A stretch of DNA of 64,000 nt from Phenylobacterium deserti (GCF_003254705.1 NZ_QFYR01000001.1:1054001-1118000); one strand, 5' to 3'; positions 7,788 to 17,104 are shown, counted from the stretch's first letter. Translations and numbers: made by a program. The notes: generated from the sequence alone by a model not told the origin.

Positions 7788-8417
7788 CTACCCCCGCAGG
7801 GCGATCAGCGCCGCGGCGGCGATCAGCAGAACCCCCGTGAAGATCGCAAAACCCCGCCGGAAGTGCGGCTCGTTCATGCGCCGGGCGAGCGCCGCGCCGC
7901 CGAACCCGTAGGCGGTCATCGACACCGCATCCATGGCGATCAGGGTGCCTCCGAACACCGCCAGCTGGCCCGGCAGCGGCCTCGAGGCGTCGATAAAGGG
8001 CGGCAGGACGGCGGTGATGAACAGCATCGCCTTGGGGTTGGAGATCTGCACGGCAAAGCCGTCCGCAAAGGCCGAGCGGCCGCCGAGCTTGAGTCCATGC
8101 GCCAGGGGCGCGTCAGGGTGGCGGGCGCTGAGCAGCGACTGCAGGCCAAGCCAGGCCACATAGGCCGCGCCGCCCCAGGCGAGCAGGCGGAAGGCCAGGG
8201 GCATGGTGGTCGCCAGGGCCGCCAGTCCAAGGGCCGCGCCGCCGATCCAAACCAGGCTGGCGGTGTTCATGCCCAGCATCCCTAGGACCACGGCTGCGTG
8301 GCCGCGCCGTGCGCCGTTGGCGATCGAGAACAGGTTGGCCGGGCCCGGCGCCGCGACCATCACGGCCATCACGCCCAGGTAGGCGGCGTAGCGGGCGGGA
8401 TCGACGGGCGGGGTCAT
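7788..8417 (-). CDS. LysE/RhtB-family amino-acid exporter-like protein
   Basis: 209 residues, the normal size for the LysE family of small exporters. Six hydrophobic segments can be placed. The conserved N-terminal signature is AAPGPANLFSIANGARRG (usually PGP followed by a small-residue stretch and G-R-R-G), and a mid-protein FAVQISNPKAMLFI corresponds to the conserved NPK motif before helix 4. LysE family proteins export amino acids or related metabolites using the proton gradient; the substrate here is not predictable. The chosen ATG at 8417 leaves a short cytoplasmic start before helix 1. It diverges from the KTSC gene 52 bases away. Confidence 0.87.
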   Translation of the reverse strand: MTPPVDPARYAAYLGVMAVMVAAPGPANLFSIANGARRGHAAVVLGMLGMNTASLVWIGGAALGLAALATTMPLAFRLLAWGGAAYVAWLGLQSLLSARHPDAPLAHGLKLGGRSAFADGFAVQISNPKAMLFITAVLPPFIDASRPLPGQLAVFGGTLIAMDAVSMTAYGFGGAALARRMNEPHFRRGFAIFTGVLLIAAAALIALRG

Positions 8418-8469
8418 CGGCGCGCTGTGCCACGCTGGAACCGCTGCGCGCAAGGCGCGCTCAGCGCCT

Positions 8470-8676
8470 ATGCACGTCGACTCCGAAGCCATCGAGGACA
8501 TCGACTACGAAGCACGGCGCAAGCGCCTGCTGGTCCGCTTCACGAGCGGTGAACGCTACGCCTACGCAGATGTGCCAGGCGAAGTGCACCGCTCGTTCCT
8601 CGATGCCGACAGCAAGGGACGCTTCTTTCACCAGCACATCGACGGGCGGTACCGTTACGAACGGCTGAGGGGCTGA
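8470..8676 (+). CDS. KTSC domain-containing small protein
   Basis: 68 residues making up one KTSC domain: an N-terminal EAIEDIDYEARRKRLLVRFT strand pair, the YAYADVPGEVHRSFLDADSK core and a final FFHQHIDGRYRYERL. The family was named after a lysyl-tRNA synthetase-associated C-terminal domain and usually occurs as tiny free-standing proteins; its function is not established. Length and domain boundaries match, and the ATG at 8470 gives the full domain. It stands alone between the divergent LysE-type gene and the convergent argG. Confidence 0.8.
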   Translation: MHVDSEAIEDIDYEARRKRLLVRFTSGERYAYADVPGEVHRSFLDADSKGRFFHQHIDGRYRYERLRG

Positions 8677-8731
8677 GCCTCGCTCGCACCGTGAGCACCT
8701 CGAAGCGGACGGGGAGCAAGCGCTCCCACGC

Positions 8732-9961
8732 CTACTTCGCGCGACGGTCGCGCTTGGCCTGCACCCGCAGGCGCAGGGCGTTCAGCTTGATGAAGCCGGC
8801 GGCGTCGCGGTGGTCGTAGGCCACGGCGCCTTCCTCGAAGGTCACCAGCTCCTGGTCGTACAGGGAATAGGGGCTGGTGCGGCCGACCACGGTGACGTTG
8901 CCCTTGTAGAGCTTCACGCGGACTTGGCCATAGACCGGGTTCTGCGACAGGTCGATGGCCGCCTGCAGCATCTCGCGCTCCGGCGAGAACCAGAAGCCGT
9001 TGTAGACCAGGCTGGCGTACTTCGGCATCAGCTCGTCCTTGAGGTGCATGGCGCCCCGGTCGAGCGTGATGCTTTCGATGCCGCGGTGAGCGGCCAGCAG
9101 GATGGTGCCGCCCGGGGTCTCGTAGACGCCGCGCGACTTCATCCCGACGAAGCGGTTCTCCACCAGGTCCAGGCGGCCGATGCCGTTGTCGTGGCCCAGC
9201 TCGTTGAGCTTGGTCAGCAGGGCGGCGGGCGACAGGCGCTGGCCGTCGATGGCGACCGGGTCACCTTTTTCGAAGTCGATGGTGATCACGGTCGGCTTGT
9301 CCGGCGCGTCTTCCGGGCTGATCGTGCGCATGTGCACGAACTCGGGCGCTTCCACGTCCGGGTCCTCGAGGACCTTACCTTCCGACGAGGAGTGCAGGAG
9401 GTTGGCGTCGACGCTGAACGGGGCTTCGCCGCGCTTGTCCTTGCTGATCGGGATCTGGTGCTGCTCGGCGAACTCCAGCAGGGCCTCGCGGCTCTTGAAG
9501 TTCCACTCGCGCCAGGGGGCGATCACCCGGATGTCGGGCTCGAGCGCATAGTAGCCGAGCTCAAAGCGGACCTGATCATTCCCCTTGCCGGTGGCGCCGT
9601 GGCAGACCGCGTCGGCGCCGACCTTGCGGGCGATCTCGATCTGCTTGGCGGCGATCAGCGGGCGGGCGATGGAGGTGCCCAGCAGGTACTGGCCTTCATA
9701 GACCGTGTTCGCGCGGAACATGGGGAAGACGTAGTCGCGGACGAACTCTTCGCGCAGGTCCTCGATGAAGATGTTCTCGGGCTTGATGCCCAGCAGCTCG
9801 GCCTTCTTGCGGGCCGGCTCCAGCTCTTCGCCCTGGCCGAGGTCGGCCGTGAAGGTGACCACTTCCGCGCCGTACTCGGTCTGCAGCCACTTCAGGATGA
9901 TCGAGGTGTCGAGGCCGCCGGAGTAGGCGAGCACGACCTTCTTGACGGGCTTGTCGGCCAT
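8732..9961 (-). CDS. argG: Argininosuccinate synthase
   Basis: 409 residues, full length for the enzyme that joins citrulline and aspartate with ATP in arginine synthesis. The N-terminal P-loop-like [15 protein letters not shown], the conserved ADLGQGEE, the GCGNDQ-equivalent [16 protein letters not shown] and the GRSSPYSLYD-like [16 protein letters not shown] near residue 358 are all present. The start [16 protein letters not shown] is the usual one. There is no other arg gene in the window, which is normal in alphaproteobacteria where the pathway genes are scattered. No leader peptide or ARG box could be recognised by eye. Confidence 0.97.
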   Translation of the reverse strand: MADKPVKKVVLAYSGGLDTSIILKWLQTEYGAEVVTFTADLGQGEELEPARKKAELLGIKPENIFIEDLREEFVRDYVFPMFRANTVYEGQYLLGTSIARPLIAAKQIEIARKVGADAVCHGATGKGNDQVRFELGYYALEPDIRVIAPWREWNFKSREALLEFAEQHQIPISKDKRGEAPFSVDANLLHSSSEGKVLEDPDVEAPEFVHMRTISPEDAPDKPTVITIDFEKGDPVAIDGQRLSPAALLTKLNELGHDNGIGRLDLVENRFVGMKSRGVYETPGGTILLAAHRGIESITLDRGAMHLKDELMPKYASLVYNGFWFSPEREMLQAAIDLSQNPVYGQVRVKLYKGNVTVVGRTSPYSLYDQELVTFEEGAVAYDHRDAAGFIKLNALRLRVQAKRDRRAK

Positions 9962-10046
9962 CGGGCGGGAAGTCCTTGCGTCGGGAGGAGAGCTTTGGCG
10001 CGCGTTTAAGGGCGAACGGCGCGCGGGTTCAAGCTTTTCAGGGAAC

Positions 10047-10388
10047 TCAGGCCCGGGGCGGGCCGCCGCGATGCACCGCCTGGATGGCCGCGCCGATCCA
10101 CCGAAGGTGCAGCATGGCCACCGTCGAGGCGGCCACGGCGCGCACGCCGAACATGATGATCATCTGGTCGGTGTTGGCCGGCCGGGTGCGCGCCACATAG
10201 AGCAGCCAAAGGCTGATCAGGAAGGCGACCACCGGGACGAGCCACAGCAGGACGGTACGCGAGGCGCGCAGGCCGAACAGCCGGAACCGCATGTCGGCCG
10301 GCAGCTGCTTGGCGGCGGAGCGCGAGGCCGCGACCATGATGGCGAGCGAGATCGCCCAAAGGAGGTCGCCTGCGATGGACCAGATCAT
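10047..10388 (-). CDS. Small membrane protein coupled to kup
   Basis: 113 residues with three or four hydrophobic segments (about 4-22, 44-66 and 72-95). No family is recognised. The ATG lies only 3 bases after the kup stop codon on the same strand (TAG, three bases, ATG), so translation is probably coupled to kup. An accessory role with the potassium transporter is possible but is inference from position only. The protein ends in a short basic tail. Downstream of it is argG with no obvious terminator between them. Confidence 0.65.
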   Translation of the reverse strand: MIWSIAGDLLWAISLAIMVAASRSAAKQLPADMRFRLFGLRASRTVLLWLVPVVAFLISLWLLYVARTRPANTDQMIIMFGVRAVAASTVAMLHLRWIGAAIQAVHRGGPPRA

Positions 10389-10391
10389 GGG

Positions 10392-12311
10392 CTACACTGT
10401 CACCTGGGTGCCGAGCTCGACCACGCGGCCGGGCGGGATCTTGTAGAAATCGGTGGGATTTGCGGCGTTCTTCATCAGGAAGATGAACAGCTTGTCCTGC
10501 CACAGCGGCATGCCGCTCTGCGCCGAGGGCACCACCGTCCGGCGACCCAGGAAGAAGCTGGTCGCCATGATGTCGAACTTCAGCCCCTGCTTGCGGCACA
10601 GGCCGAGCGCCTTGGGCAGGTTCGGGCTTTCCATGAAGCCGTAGGAGACGATCACCTTCCGGAAGTCGTCGTTCACCGGCTCGATGCGGATGCGGTCCTC
10701 GTCCTTCACCCGCGGGGTCTCGGCCGTGTGGACGGTGAGGATGATGTTCTTCTCGTGCAGGACCTTGTTGTGCTTGAGGTTGTGCATCAGCGCCACCGGC
10801 GCGACTTCCGGGTCGGAGGTCAGGAAGATGGCCGTGCCCGGCGCCCGATAGGGGGCGCGCGAGCGCAGGATGTCTGACAGCTCCAGCAGGGGCACGCTGT
10901 CCCGGCGCGTCTTTTCGGTCAGGATCTGCGCGCCCCGGTGCCAGGTCCACATGATCGCCACCAGGCTGCCGCCCAGCACCAGCGGCATCCAGGCGCCCTG
11001 CGGGATCTTCAGCAGGTTGGAGCCCAGGAAGACCAGGTCCAGGAACACGAAGCCGGCGACGGCCAGCACCGCCTGCCAGGCCGGCCGCTTCCACATGAAG
11101 CGAACGATCACGAAGAACAGCAGGGTGTCGACGAACATCGCCCCCGTGACCGCGATGCCGTAGGCGGCGGCCAGGCGCGAGGAGTTTTGGAACATGACCA
11201 GCAGCACCAGCACGCCGATCAGCAGCAGGGTGTTCACCTGCGGCACGAAGATCTGACCGGCCTGGGTCTCGGACGTGCGGCGGATGTCGATCCGCGGCAA
11301 CAGCCCCAGCTGCACCGCCTGCTGGGTGATGGAGAAGGCGCCCGTGATCACCGCCTGGCTGGCGATGATGGTGGCGGCGATCGAAAGCAGCCAGACAGGC
11401 CAGTAGACCGCGTCCGGGATCATCAGGAAGAACGGGTTCTCGGCCGCCGTCGGGTTCGAAAGCACCAGCGCGCCTTGGCCCAGGTAGTTCAGCACCAGGG
11501 TCGGCAGCACCAGGAAAGTCCAGGCCGCCCGGATCGGCGTCTTACCAAAGTGGCCCATGTCGGCGTAGAGCGCCTCGGCGCCCGTCACGGCCAGGAAGAC
11601 GCTGCCCAGGATGATGAAGCCCAGGAAGCCGTTCTGCAGCAGGAACATCACCCCATAGTGCGGGGACAGCGCCCGGAAGATCGAGATGTCGTCGCCGATG
11701 TGGAAGAGGCCTAGCCCCCCAAGGGTCAGGAACCACAGGGCCGTCACCGGGCCGAACAGGCGCGCCACGCTGGCTGTGCCGCGCGACTGCACCAGAAACA
11801 GGGCGATCAGCACGGCGGCGGTCAGGGGCAGGACGAGGTGCGAGAGCCGGGGGCCGATGCCCGGGATCTCCTTCATGCCCTCCATGGAGCCCAGCACCGA
11901 CACCGCCGGGGTGATGATGCCGTCGGCGTAGAACAGGGCCGCGCCGAAAACGCCCAGGACGAACACCCAGCCGCTGCGCTGCGGCAGGACCCGCTGCGCC
12001 AGCGCCATCAGCGCCAGAGTGCCGCCTTCGCCCTTGTTGTCGGCGCGCATCAGGAAGACGACGTACTTGACCGTGACCACCAGGATCAGCGCCCAGGTCA
12101 CCAGGGACACGACGCCGAGCACCGCGAGCTCCGCCGTGCCGCCGCTGCGGCTGTGGTGCAGCGCTTCACGCATGGCGTAGAGCGGGCTGGTGCCGATGTC
12201 GCCGAACACCACGCCGACCGAGCCCAGAGCCAGGGCCCAGAAGCTCTCCGATTCCGGGGAGTGATGCGACGTTTCCGGCGCTGCGGGCGCGCCGACTGCC
12301 GGATCAGCCAT
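10392..12311 (-). CDS. kup: Low-affinity potassium transport protein Kup
   Basis: 639 residues, typical for the KUP/HAK/KT family of K+/H+ symporters. The conserved first-helix signature GSVGVVFGDIGTSPLYAMRE appears near residue 30. DNKGEGGTLAL follows, then FFYADGIITPAVSVL-like ALFYADGIITPAVSVLGSME, and AVTGAEALYADMGHFGK in the middle. About twelve membrane helices are followed by a soluble C-terminal domain with a TAETPRV block. The ATG at 12311 is chosen because it starts the usual short N-terminal tail; the frame is open to 12392. A small membrane gene is coupled downstream. The transcript starts within 200 bases of a divergent SDR gene. Confidence 0.95.
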   Translation of the reverse strand: MADPAVGAPAAPETSHHSPESESFWALALGSVGVVFGDIGTSPLYAMREALHHSRSGGTAELAVLGVVSLVTWALILVVTVKYVVFLMRADNKGEGGTLALMALAQRVLPQRSGWVFVLGVFGAALFYADGIITPAVSVLGSMEGMKEIPGIGPRLSHLVLPLTAAVLIALFLVQSRGTASVARLFGPVTALWFLTLGGLGLFHIGDDISIFRALSPHYGVMFLLQNGFLGFIILGSVFLAVTGAEALYADMGHFGKTPIRAAWTFLVLPTLVLNYLGQGALVLSNPTAAENPFFLMIPDAVYWPVWLLSIAATIIASQAVITGAFSITQQAVQLGLLPRIDIRRTSETQAGQIFVPQVNTLLLIGVLVLLVMFQNSSRLAAAYGIAVTGAMFVDTLLFFVIVRFMWKRPAWQAVLAVAGFVFLDLVFLGSNLLKIPQGAWMPLVLGGSLVAIMWTWHRGAQILTEKTRRDSVPLLELSDILRSRAPYRAPGTAIFLTSDPEVAPVALMHNLKHNKVLHEKNIILTVHTAETPRVKDEDRIRIEPVNDDFRKVIVSYGFMESPNLPKALGLCRKQGLKFDIMATSFFLGRRTVVPSAQSGMPLWQDKLFIFLMKNAANPTDFYKIPPGRVVELGTQVTV

Positions 12312-12444
12312 CCAAAGTCTCCGGGAACGCTTGCGCCTGTTCCCATGGGCGGCCCGATGCCGTCGCGGCGGGCGCGATACACCCAATCCCAAGTCGGTTC
12401 AATGGCTCCGCCTTGCGCCGGTTCCCGCGGGCGGAGCGCCAGAC

Positions 12445-12506
12445 GCCCAAGCTGCGCCCTTGCTGCGCTGGCGAGCGGCGGTGTTTGTTGGGCGCGCAGC
12501 TTGGGC
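12445..12506. repeat. 13-bp perfect inverted repeat before the SDR gene
   Basis: GCCCAAGCTGCGC at 12445-12457 is repeated exactly in reverse complement at 12494-12506, with a 36-base spacer. The second arm ends directly at the ribosome binding site (GAGAGG) of the SDR gene starting at 12517. It could be an RNA hairpin in the leader of that gene or paired operator half-sites between the divergent kup and SDR genes. There is no T-run, so it is not a classical terminator. Confidence 0.6.
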
Positions 12507-12516
12507 GAGAGGTCCG

Positions 12517-13317
12517 ATGGAGCGGAAACTGGCGCTGATCACCGGGGCGTCGGCGGGTTTGGGCGAAGCCTTCGCCCGGCTGCTGGCGGGCCGCGGCTAC
12601 GACCTGGCGCTCACCGCCCGGCGCACCGACCGGCTGGAGGCTCTGGCCGAGGCGCTGCGCCTGCGCTCCGGCGTTCGGACGCTTACGGTTGGCGCGGATC
12701 TGGCCGAGGTCGATGGTCCGGCGCGAATCCTGGCTCATCTGGAACAGCAGGGCCGGCAGGTGGACCTGCTGGTCAACAACGCCGGCTATGGCCTGCCGGG
12801 CGCCTATGCGGACACCGCCTGGCCCGATCAGCAGGCCTTTCTCCAGGTGATGGTCACCGCGCCGTGCGAGCTCGCCCACCGGGTGCTGCCGGGTATGGTG
12901 CAGCGGCGCTTTGGCCGCATTATCAATGTCGCGTCCCTGGCGGGCCTCGTGCCCGGCGCGCCGGGGCACACGCTGTACGCCGCCTCCAAGGGCTTCCTAG
13001 TGAAGTTCTCCCAGAGCCTGCACCTGGAGGCGAAGGGGCAAGGGGTGCACGTCACCGCTCTGTGCCCCGGCTTCACCTACACCGAGTTCCACGACGTCAA
13101 CGGCACCCGCGCGCAGATGAGCGGCGCGACGCCGTCGTGGATGTGGATGGGCGCGGACGAAGTTGCGACCAGGGGCTATGCGGCGGTGGAGGCCAACCGC
13201 GCCGTTTGCGTCACCGGCGCGCCGAACAGGGCCATCGCCGCTTTCGCCAAGCTCGTCCCGGACGCCTGGGCCCTGGCTCTGATGGGCTCGCAAGCCGGCA
13301 AGATCCGCAAGGTATGA
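12517..13317 (+). CDS. Short-chain dehydrogenase/reductase (DltE-like)
   Basis: 266 residues with a complete Rossmann-fold SDR. Cofactor motif TGASAGLGEAFARLL (TGxxxGxG) lies near residue 9, the NNAG motif in LLVNNAGYGLPG near 87, catalytic Ser in IINVASLAGLVPG near 138 and Tyr-x-x-x-Lys as YAASK near 155. TARRTDRLE at the end of strand 2 suggests NADP(H) preference. The ATG at 12517 has GAGAGG 4 bases before it. Substrate is unknown; relatives of this type act on short acyl or hydroxy compounds. It runs convergent with marC with a 10-base gap. Confidence 0.88.
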   Translation: MERKLALITGASAGLGEAFARLLAGRGYDLALTARRTDRLEALAEALRLRSGVRTLTVGADLAEVDGPARILAHLEQQGRQVDLLVNNAGYGLPGAYADTAWPDQQAFLQVMVTAPCELAHRVLPGMVQRRFGRIINVASLAGLVPGAPGHTLYAASKGFLVKFSQSLHLEAKGQGVHVTALCPGFTYTEFHDVNGTRAQMSGATPSWMWMGADEVATRGYAAVEANRAVCVTGAPNRAIAAFAKLVPDAWALALMGSQAGKIRKV

Positions 13318-13327
13318 CCCTGCGCTC

Positions 13328-14020
13328 TCAGTGCCCGTAAGGGACCGCCGCTTCCTTGAGGATCAGGCCCGCCGTGGAGTCGGCGATGCCGCCCAGAATG
13401 AACTGCACGGCCATGGCGCACAGGATCAGGCCCAGAACCCGCACCACGATGGACAGGCCAATACGACCCAGGATGCGCCCAATCAGCGGCGTCGCCAGGA
13501 AGGCCAGAAGGGTGCAGACCGCCACGGCGGCGATCACGCCCACGCCGATGGCGGCGCCCGCCAGCCCAAACTGTCGCGCCTGGCCGGCGTAGATGACCAC
13601 GGTGGAGATCGCGCCCGGACCGATCAGCAGGGGCATGGCGAAGGGCACGATCATCTTCTCGAACCGCGCCCGGGCCCAGGACCGCTTGTCCGGATGGGCT
13701 TCGGCCTCGTCCGCCGCTTCCGCATACGAAGCGGTGAAGTCGTCCCGCGCCATCTCCAGGCCCAGCAGGAACAAGATCACACCGCCGGCGATGCGGAAGG
13801 CTGGGAGCGAGATGCCGAAGAAAGCCAGCAGGCTGAGGCCCGAGAAGTAGAAGAAGGTCAGGAAGCCCAGGGCGAACAGGGCGATGTAGACGGCGATCTG
13901 CGCCCGGTCGCGCGGGCGTGCGCCGGCCGTCGCGGCGGCGAACACCGGCACGTTGCCCAGCGGGTCCAGCAGGGCGAAGAGGGCGACGAAGAAGTTGACC
14001 GCGAAATCCGCCTGGCTCAT
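13328..14020 (-). CDS. MarC family membrane protein
   Basis: 230 residues with six hydrophobic segments. Typical MarC landmarks are the N-terminal FFVALFALLDPLGNVPVFAA, the GGVILFLLGLEM block and PFAMPLLIGPGAISTVVIYA in the second half, which is the conserved PLLxGPGAI signature. MarC proteins are inner-membrane proteins of unknown transport function and are no longer thought to govern multiple antibiotic resistance. A charged loop (about residues 100-125) is rich in Glu and Asp. It diverges from pyrF with a 64-base gap, so the two may share a promoter region. Confidence 0.9.
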   Translation of the reverse strand: MSQADFAVNFFVALFALLDPLGNVPVFAAATAGARPRDRAQIAVYIALFALGFLTFFYFSGLSLLAFFGISLPAFRIAGGVILFLLGLEMARDDFTASYAEAADEAEAHPDKRSWARARFEKMIVPFAMPLLIGPGAISTVVIYAGQARQFGLAGAAIGVGVIAAVAVCTLLAFLATPLIGRILGRIGLSIVVRVLGLILCAMAVQFILGGIADSTAGLILKEAAVPYGH

Positions 14021-14084
14021 GCACGGCTCTTAGCCCAAATCACCCGGCGCGGACCACCCGGCTGCGCTTTCACCGGAGCCTGCC

Positions 14085-14777
14085 ATGGCCGCCGCCGACC
14101 CGCGCCTGATCGTTCCCCTGGACGTGCCGACCACCGACGACGCCCGCCGGCTGGTGGAGCGGCTGGGTGACGCCGTCGGCTTCTACAAGGTGGGGCTCGA
14201 GCTGTTCGCCTCGGACGGCATGGTGCTGGCGCGCGAGCTGAAGGCCGCCGGCAAGCAGGTGTTCCTGGACTGGAAGCTGCACGACATCGGAGCGACGGTT
14301 GAGCGTTCGGCCGCCGTGCTGGCCCGCTCGGGCTGCGACTTCCTTACCGTGCACGGCGAGCCGCAGGTGCTGGCCTCGGCGGTGAAGGGCCGCGGAGACA
14401 GCCGCCTGAAGATCCTGGCCGTCACCGTGCTGACCAGCCTAACGGACGCCGACCTGATCGAAATGGGGTTCAACGAGACCGCCGCCTCGCTGGTGGAGCG
14501 GCGCATCGGCCATGCCGTGGCCGCCGGCGCCGACGGCGTGATCGCCAGCCCGCACGAGGCGGCCTTGGCCCGGCGGATCGGCGGCGAAGGGTTCCTGGTG
14601 GTGACCCCGGGCGTGCGCCCCGCGTGGAGCGCCAAGAACGACCAGGCGCGGGTGGCCACGCCGGCTGACGCCCTGAAGTCCGGCGCCTCTCACATTGTCT
14701 GCGGCCGCCCGATCACCGCGGCTGAGGATCCCTATGCCGCGGCCCTGCGGGTCGTCGACGAGATGGCGGGCGCCTAG
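14085..14777 (+). CDS. pyrF: Orotidine 5'-phosphate decarboxylase
   Basis: 230 residues, full length for the last enzyme of UMP synthesis. The catalytic block reads FLDWKLHDIGAT (Asp-x-Lys-x-x-Asp type, near residue 59-70), here with DWK in place of the usual DLK. Other landmarks are LIVPLDVPTTDDARRLVERL at the start, TVHGEPQVL, VTPGVRPAW and HIVCGRPITAAEDP at the phosphate-binding end. The start at 14085 has GGAGCC upstream. Its TAG stop shares bases with the stop of the convergent DUF1674 gene. The function is not in doubt. Confidence 0.96.
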   Translation: MAAADPRLIVPLDVPTTDDARRLVERLGDAVGFYKVGLELFASDGMVLARELKAAGKQVFLDWKLHDIGATVERSAAVLARSGCDFLTVHGEPQVLASAVKGRGDSRLKILAVTVLTSLTDADLIEMGFNETAASLVERRIGHAVAAGADGVIASPHEAALARRIGGEGFLVVTPGVRPAWSAKNDQARVATPADALKSGASHIVCGRPITAAEDPYAAALRVVDEMAGA

Positions 14778-14968
14778 AAGTCGACCGCGATCCCTTTGCG
14801 TTCCCAGTCGCCGAAGCGGGTGGGCTCGGGGCCGCGGGGGCCGCCCTGTTCGGCGACGCGGGCCGCGGCTTCGGCTTCCTGGCGGCGGGCCTCGGCCTCT
14901 TCGAGCGCGCGGCGGGCGGCGTCGCTCAGCGGCTTGTCGGGGGCGGCGTTGGGCGGCAGGTCTTCCAT
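14774..14968 (-). CDS. DUF1674 / SdhAF4-like succinate dehydrogenase assembly protein
   Basis: 64 residues. The C-terminus GPEPTRFGDWERKGIAVDF is the highly conserved signature of DUF1674, the bacterial counterpart of the mitochondrial factor SDHAF4, which helps flavinylated succinate dehydrogenase subunit A assemble. The N-terminal half is Ala/Glu-rich and probably helical or disordered. No sdh gene is nearby, so its role is inferred from the family alone. It ends in the same CTAG that ends pyrF. The leftward gene begins 99 bases before the divergent rsmB start. Confidence 0.85.
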   Translation of the reverse strand: MEDLPPNAAPDKPLSDAARRALEEAEARRQEAEAAARVAEQGGPRGPEPTRFGDWERKGIAVDF

Positions 14969-15067
14969 GATCCTGCATCTAGGGCGCGGGGCCGCCGAAC
15001 GCCAGTCTCACCCGCACGCAGGCGAAAGAGGGTTGCGCCCGCGCCCGGTAGCGGGCACGCCGCGCCG

Positions 15068-16360
15068 GTGAGCCAGAACGAACCGAACGACGTCCAGGGG
15101 CTGCCGGCGCGCGCCGCCGCCCTGGAACTGCTGACCGCCGCCTTGTCCCGCCGCGCGGGTCTGGAAGACGGCTTCGGCCATCCCGCCCTCAAGGCGCTTG
15201 CGCCGCGCGACCGCGCCTTCGCCCGTGCCCTCGTCATGGCGACCCTGCGCCGCCTGGGCCCCATCGACGCCGCGCTCCAATCGCGCCTGCAAAAAGCGCC
15301 GCCCGACCGCGTGGTGCAGATCCTGCGCCTGGGCGTGGCGCAGCTCTTCGTGCTGGGAACGCCGGCCCACGCGGCCGTGGGCGCCACCGTCGACCTCGCC
15401 GCCTCCGACAAGGAAGCCCGGCCGCTCAAAGGGTTGGTCAACGCCGTGCTGCGCGCCCTGACGCGCGAGCCGCCGGTGCTCGACAACCCGGACCTGATGG
15501 CGCCCACCTGGCTGCTGGCCCGCTGGCAGTCGGCGTTCGGCGCCGACGCCGCCCGGGCCATGGCCGCCCTGATCGCTGAGGAGCCGGCCACTGACCTGTC
15601 GCTTAAATCGCCCGACGATGTCGAAGCGCTGGCGGGCCCGCTCGAAGCCGAGATCCTGCCTGGAGGGACTCTGCGCACGGCGCGCAAGGGCGAGGTCCCG
15701 TCGTGGGACGGCTTCGGCGAAGGCCGCTGGTGGGTGCAGGACGCCTCCGCCGCCGTGCCGGTTCGCCTGCTGAACATCCAGGCTGGCGAGACGGCGCTGG
15801 ACCTTTGCGCCGCGCCGGGCGGCAAGACCCTGCAGCTGGCCGCGGCCGGCGCGCGGGTGACCGCGGTGGATCGCTCCGCCCCACGCCTGAAGCGGGTGAC
15901 GGAGAACCTGGCCCGCACCGGCCTGTCTGCCGACGTGGTCACCGCCGACGCGGCCGAGTGGAACGACAAGCGGCGGTTCGACGCCGTCCTGCTCGACGCG
16001 CCCTGCTCGGCCACCGGCACCTACCGCCGCAACCCCGACGTCCTGTGGGCCGCCAAGCCGGCGGACATCGTGCAGCTGTCCGCCCTCCAGAGCCGCCTGC
16101 TGGACGCGGCCGGCCGGCGGGTGAAGGCTGGCGGACGCCTGGTCTACTGCGTCTGCTCGCTGGAGCCGGAGGAGGGCGAGGCGCAGGTCGCCGCCTTCCT
16201 GGCGCGCGCTCCGGAGTTCTCGCTCGTTCCCATTGCGGCCGGTGAAGGCGGCGCGCCCGACGCCAGCCTCCGGACTGACGGAACCTTGCGGATCCTGCCC
16301 CACCACCGGCCAGGCGGAACGGACGGCTTCTACGTCGCCCGCTTCGTGCGCGCTGAATAG
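15068..16360 (+). CDS. rsmB: 16S rRNA m5C967-type methyltransferase (RsmB family)
   Basis: 430 residues with two domains. The NusB-like RNA-binding domain covers about residues 1-140 (RAAALELLTAALSRRAG, then LRLGVAQLFVLGTPAHAAVG). The methyltransferase domain carries SAM motif I in ALDLCAAPGGKTLQLAA, motif IV in LLDAPCSATGTYRRNPDVLW and the catalytic motif VI YCVCSLEPEEGE. Start is GTG at 15068. GTYRRNP replaces the common GTIRRHP. Position specificity on rRNA cannot be proved from sequence, hence RsmB family. rpe follows 61 bases downstream, suggesting a loose operon with rpe and the heparinase-like gene. Confidence 0.92.
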   Translation: MSQNEPNDVQGLPARAAALELLTAALSRRAGLEDGFGHPALKALAPRDRAFARALVMATLRRLGPIDAALQSRLQKAPPDRVVQILRLGVAQLFVLGTPAHAAVGATVDLAASDKEARPLKGLVNAVLRALTREPPVLDNPDLMAPTWLLARWQSAFGADAARAMAALIAEEPATDLSLKSPDDVEALAGPLEAEILPGGTLRTARKGEVPSWDGFGEGRWWVQDASAAVPVRLLNIQAGETALDLCAAPGGKTLQLAAAGARVTAVDRSAPRLKRVTENLARTGLSADVVTADAAEWNDKRRFDAVLLDAPCSATGTYRRNPDVLWAAKPADIVQLSALQSRLLDAAGRRVKAGGRLVYCVCSLEPEEGEAQVAAFLARAPEFSLVPIAAGEGGAPDASLRTDGTLRILPHHRPGGTDGFYVARFVRAE

Positions 16361-16371
16361 ACCTCTGCCGT

Positions 16372-16396
16372 AAGCACGACAGCCTCTGGCGTGCTT
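16372..16396 (+). other. Short hairpin between rsmB and rpe
   Basis: AAGCACG (16372-16378) and CGTGCTT (16390-16396) form a perfect 7-bp stem with an 11-base loop, 11 bases after the rsmB stop codon. There is no T-run behind it, so it may be a weak attenuator, an RNA-processing site or chance. Confidence 0.35.
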
Positions 16397-16421
16397 GGGC
16401 GCATCAGATTAAGTCCGGACC

Positions 16422-17084
16422 ATGCCTGCGCAGACGATCATCGCGCCATCCATCCTGGCCTCCGACTTCTCCAAGCTCGGGGAAGAGGCTCGGGCCGTTG
16501 AAGCGGCCGGCGCCGACTGGCTGCACGTGGACGTCATGGACGGCCACTTCGTGCCGAACATCACCATCGGCCCGGATGTGGTGAAGGCCATCAAGCCGCA
16601 CGTGAAGATCCCCTTCGACGTGCACCTGATGATCGCGCCGGTGGACGCCTACCTGGAAGCCTTCGTGAGCGCCGGCGCCGACATCGTCAGCGTCCATCCG
16701 GAAGCCGGTCCCCACCTGCATCGCACCCTGCGCCGCATCCGCGAGCTGGGCGCCAAGGCCGGCGTGGTGTTCAACCCCTCCACCGATCCGTCGGTGATCC
16801 AGTGGATCATGGACGACGTCGACCTGGTGCTGGTGATGAGCGTCAACCCAGGCTTCGGCGGGCAAAGCTTCATCTCCTCGCAACTTCGCAAGGTCGAGCG
16901 CCTTCGCAAGATGATCGACGAGTCCGGCCGCGACATCCTGCTGGAAGTCGACGGCGGGGTGGCGCCGGAAACCGCGCCCTTGTGCATCTCGGCGGGGGCC
17001 ACCGCCCTGGTCGCCGGCAGCGCCGTGTTCCGCGGCGGGCCCGACAAGTACGCCGACAACATCCGCGCCCTCCGGGGCGGCTAG
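16422..17084 (+). CDS. rpe: Ribulose-phosphate 3-epimerase
   Basis: 220 residues, complete. The enzyme interconverts ribulose-5-phosphate and xylulose-5-phosphate in the pentose phosphate pathway. Key blocks are [19 protein letters not shown] at the start, [18 protein letters not shown] with metal-binding His and Asp, [21 protein letters not shown] (phosphate binding) and [14 protein letters not shown] near the end. All catalytic residues are in place. It is followed after 20 bases by the heparinase II/III-like gene, a pairing that with purH looks like a conserved Caulobacteraceae arrangement. Confidence 0.97.
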   Translation: MPAQTIIAPSILASDFSKLGEEARAVEAAGADWLHVDVMDGHFVPNITIGPDVVKAIKPHVKIPFDVHLMIAPVDAYLEAFVSAGADIVSVHPEAGPHLHRTLRRIRELGAKAGVVFNPSTDPSVIQWIMDDVDLVLVMSVNPGFGGQSFISSQLRKVERLRKMIDESGRDILLEVDGGVAPETAPLCISAGATALVAGSAVFRGGPDKYADNIRALRGG

Positions 17085-17104
17085 GCCGGGGCAGGGGCGG
17101 CGGC

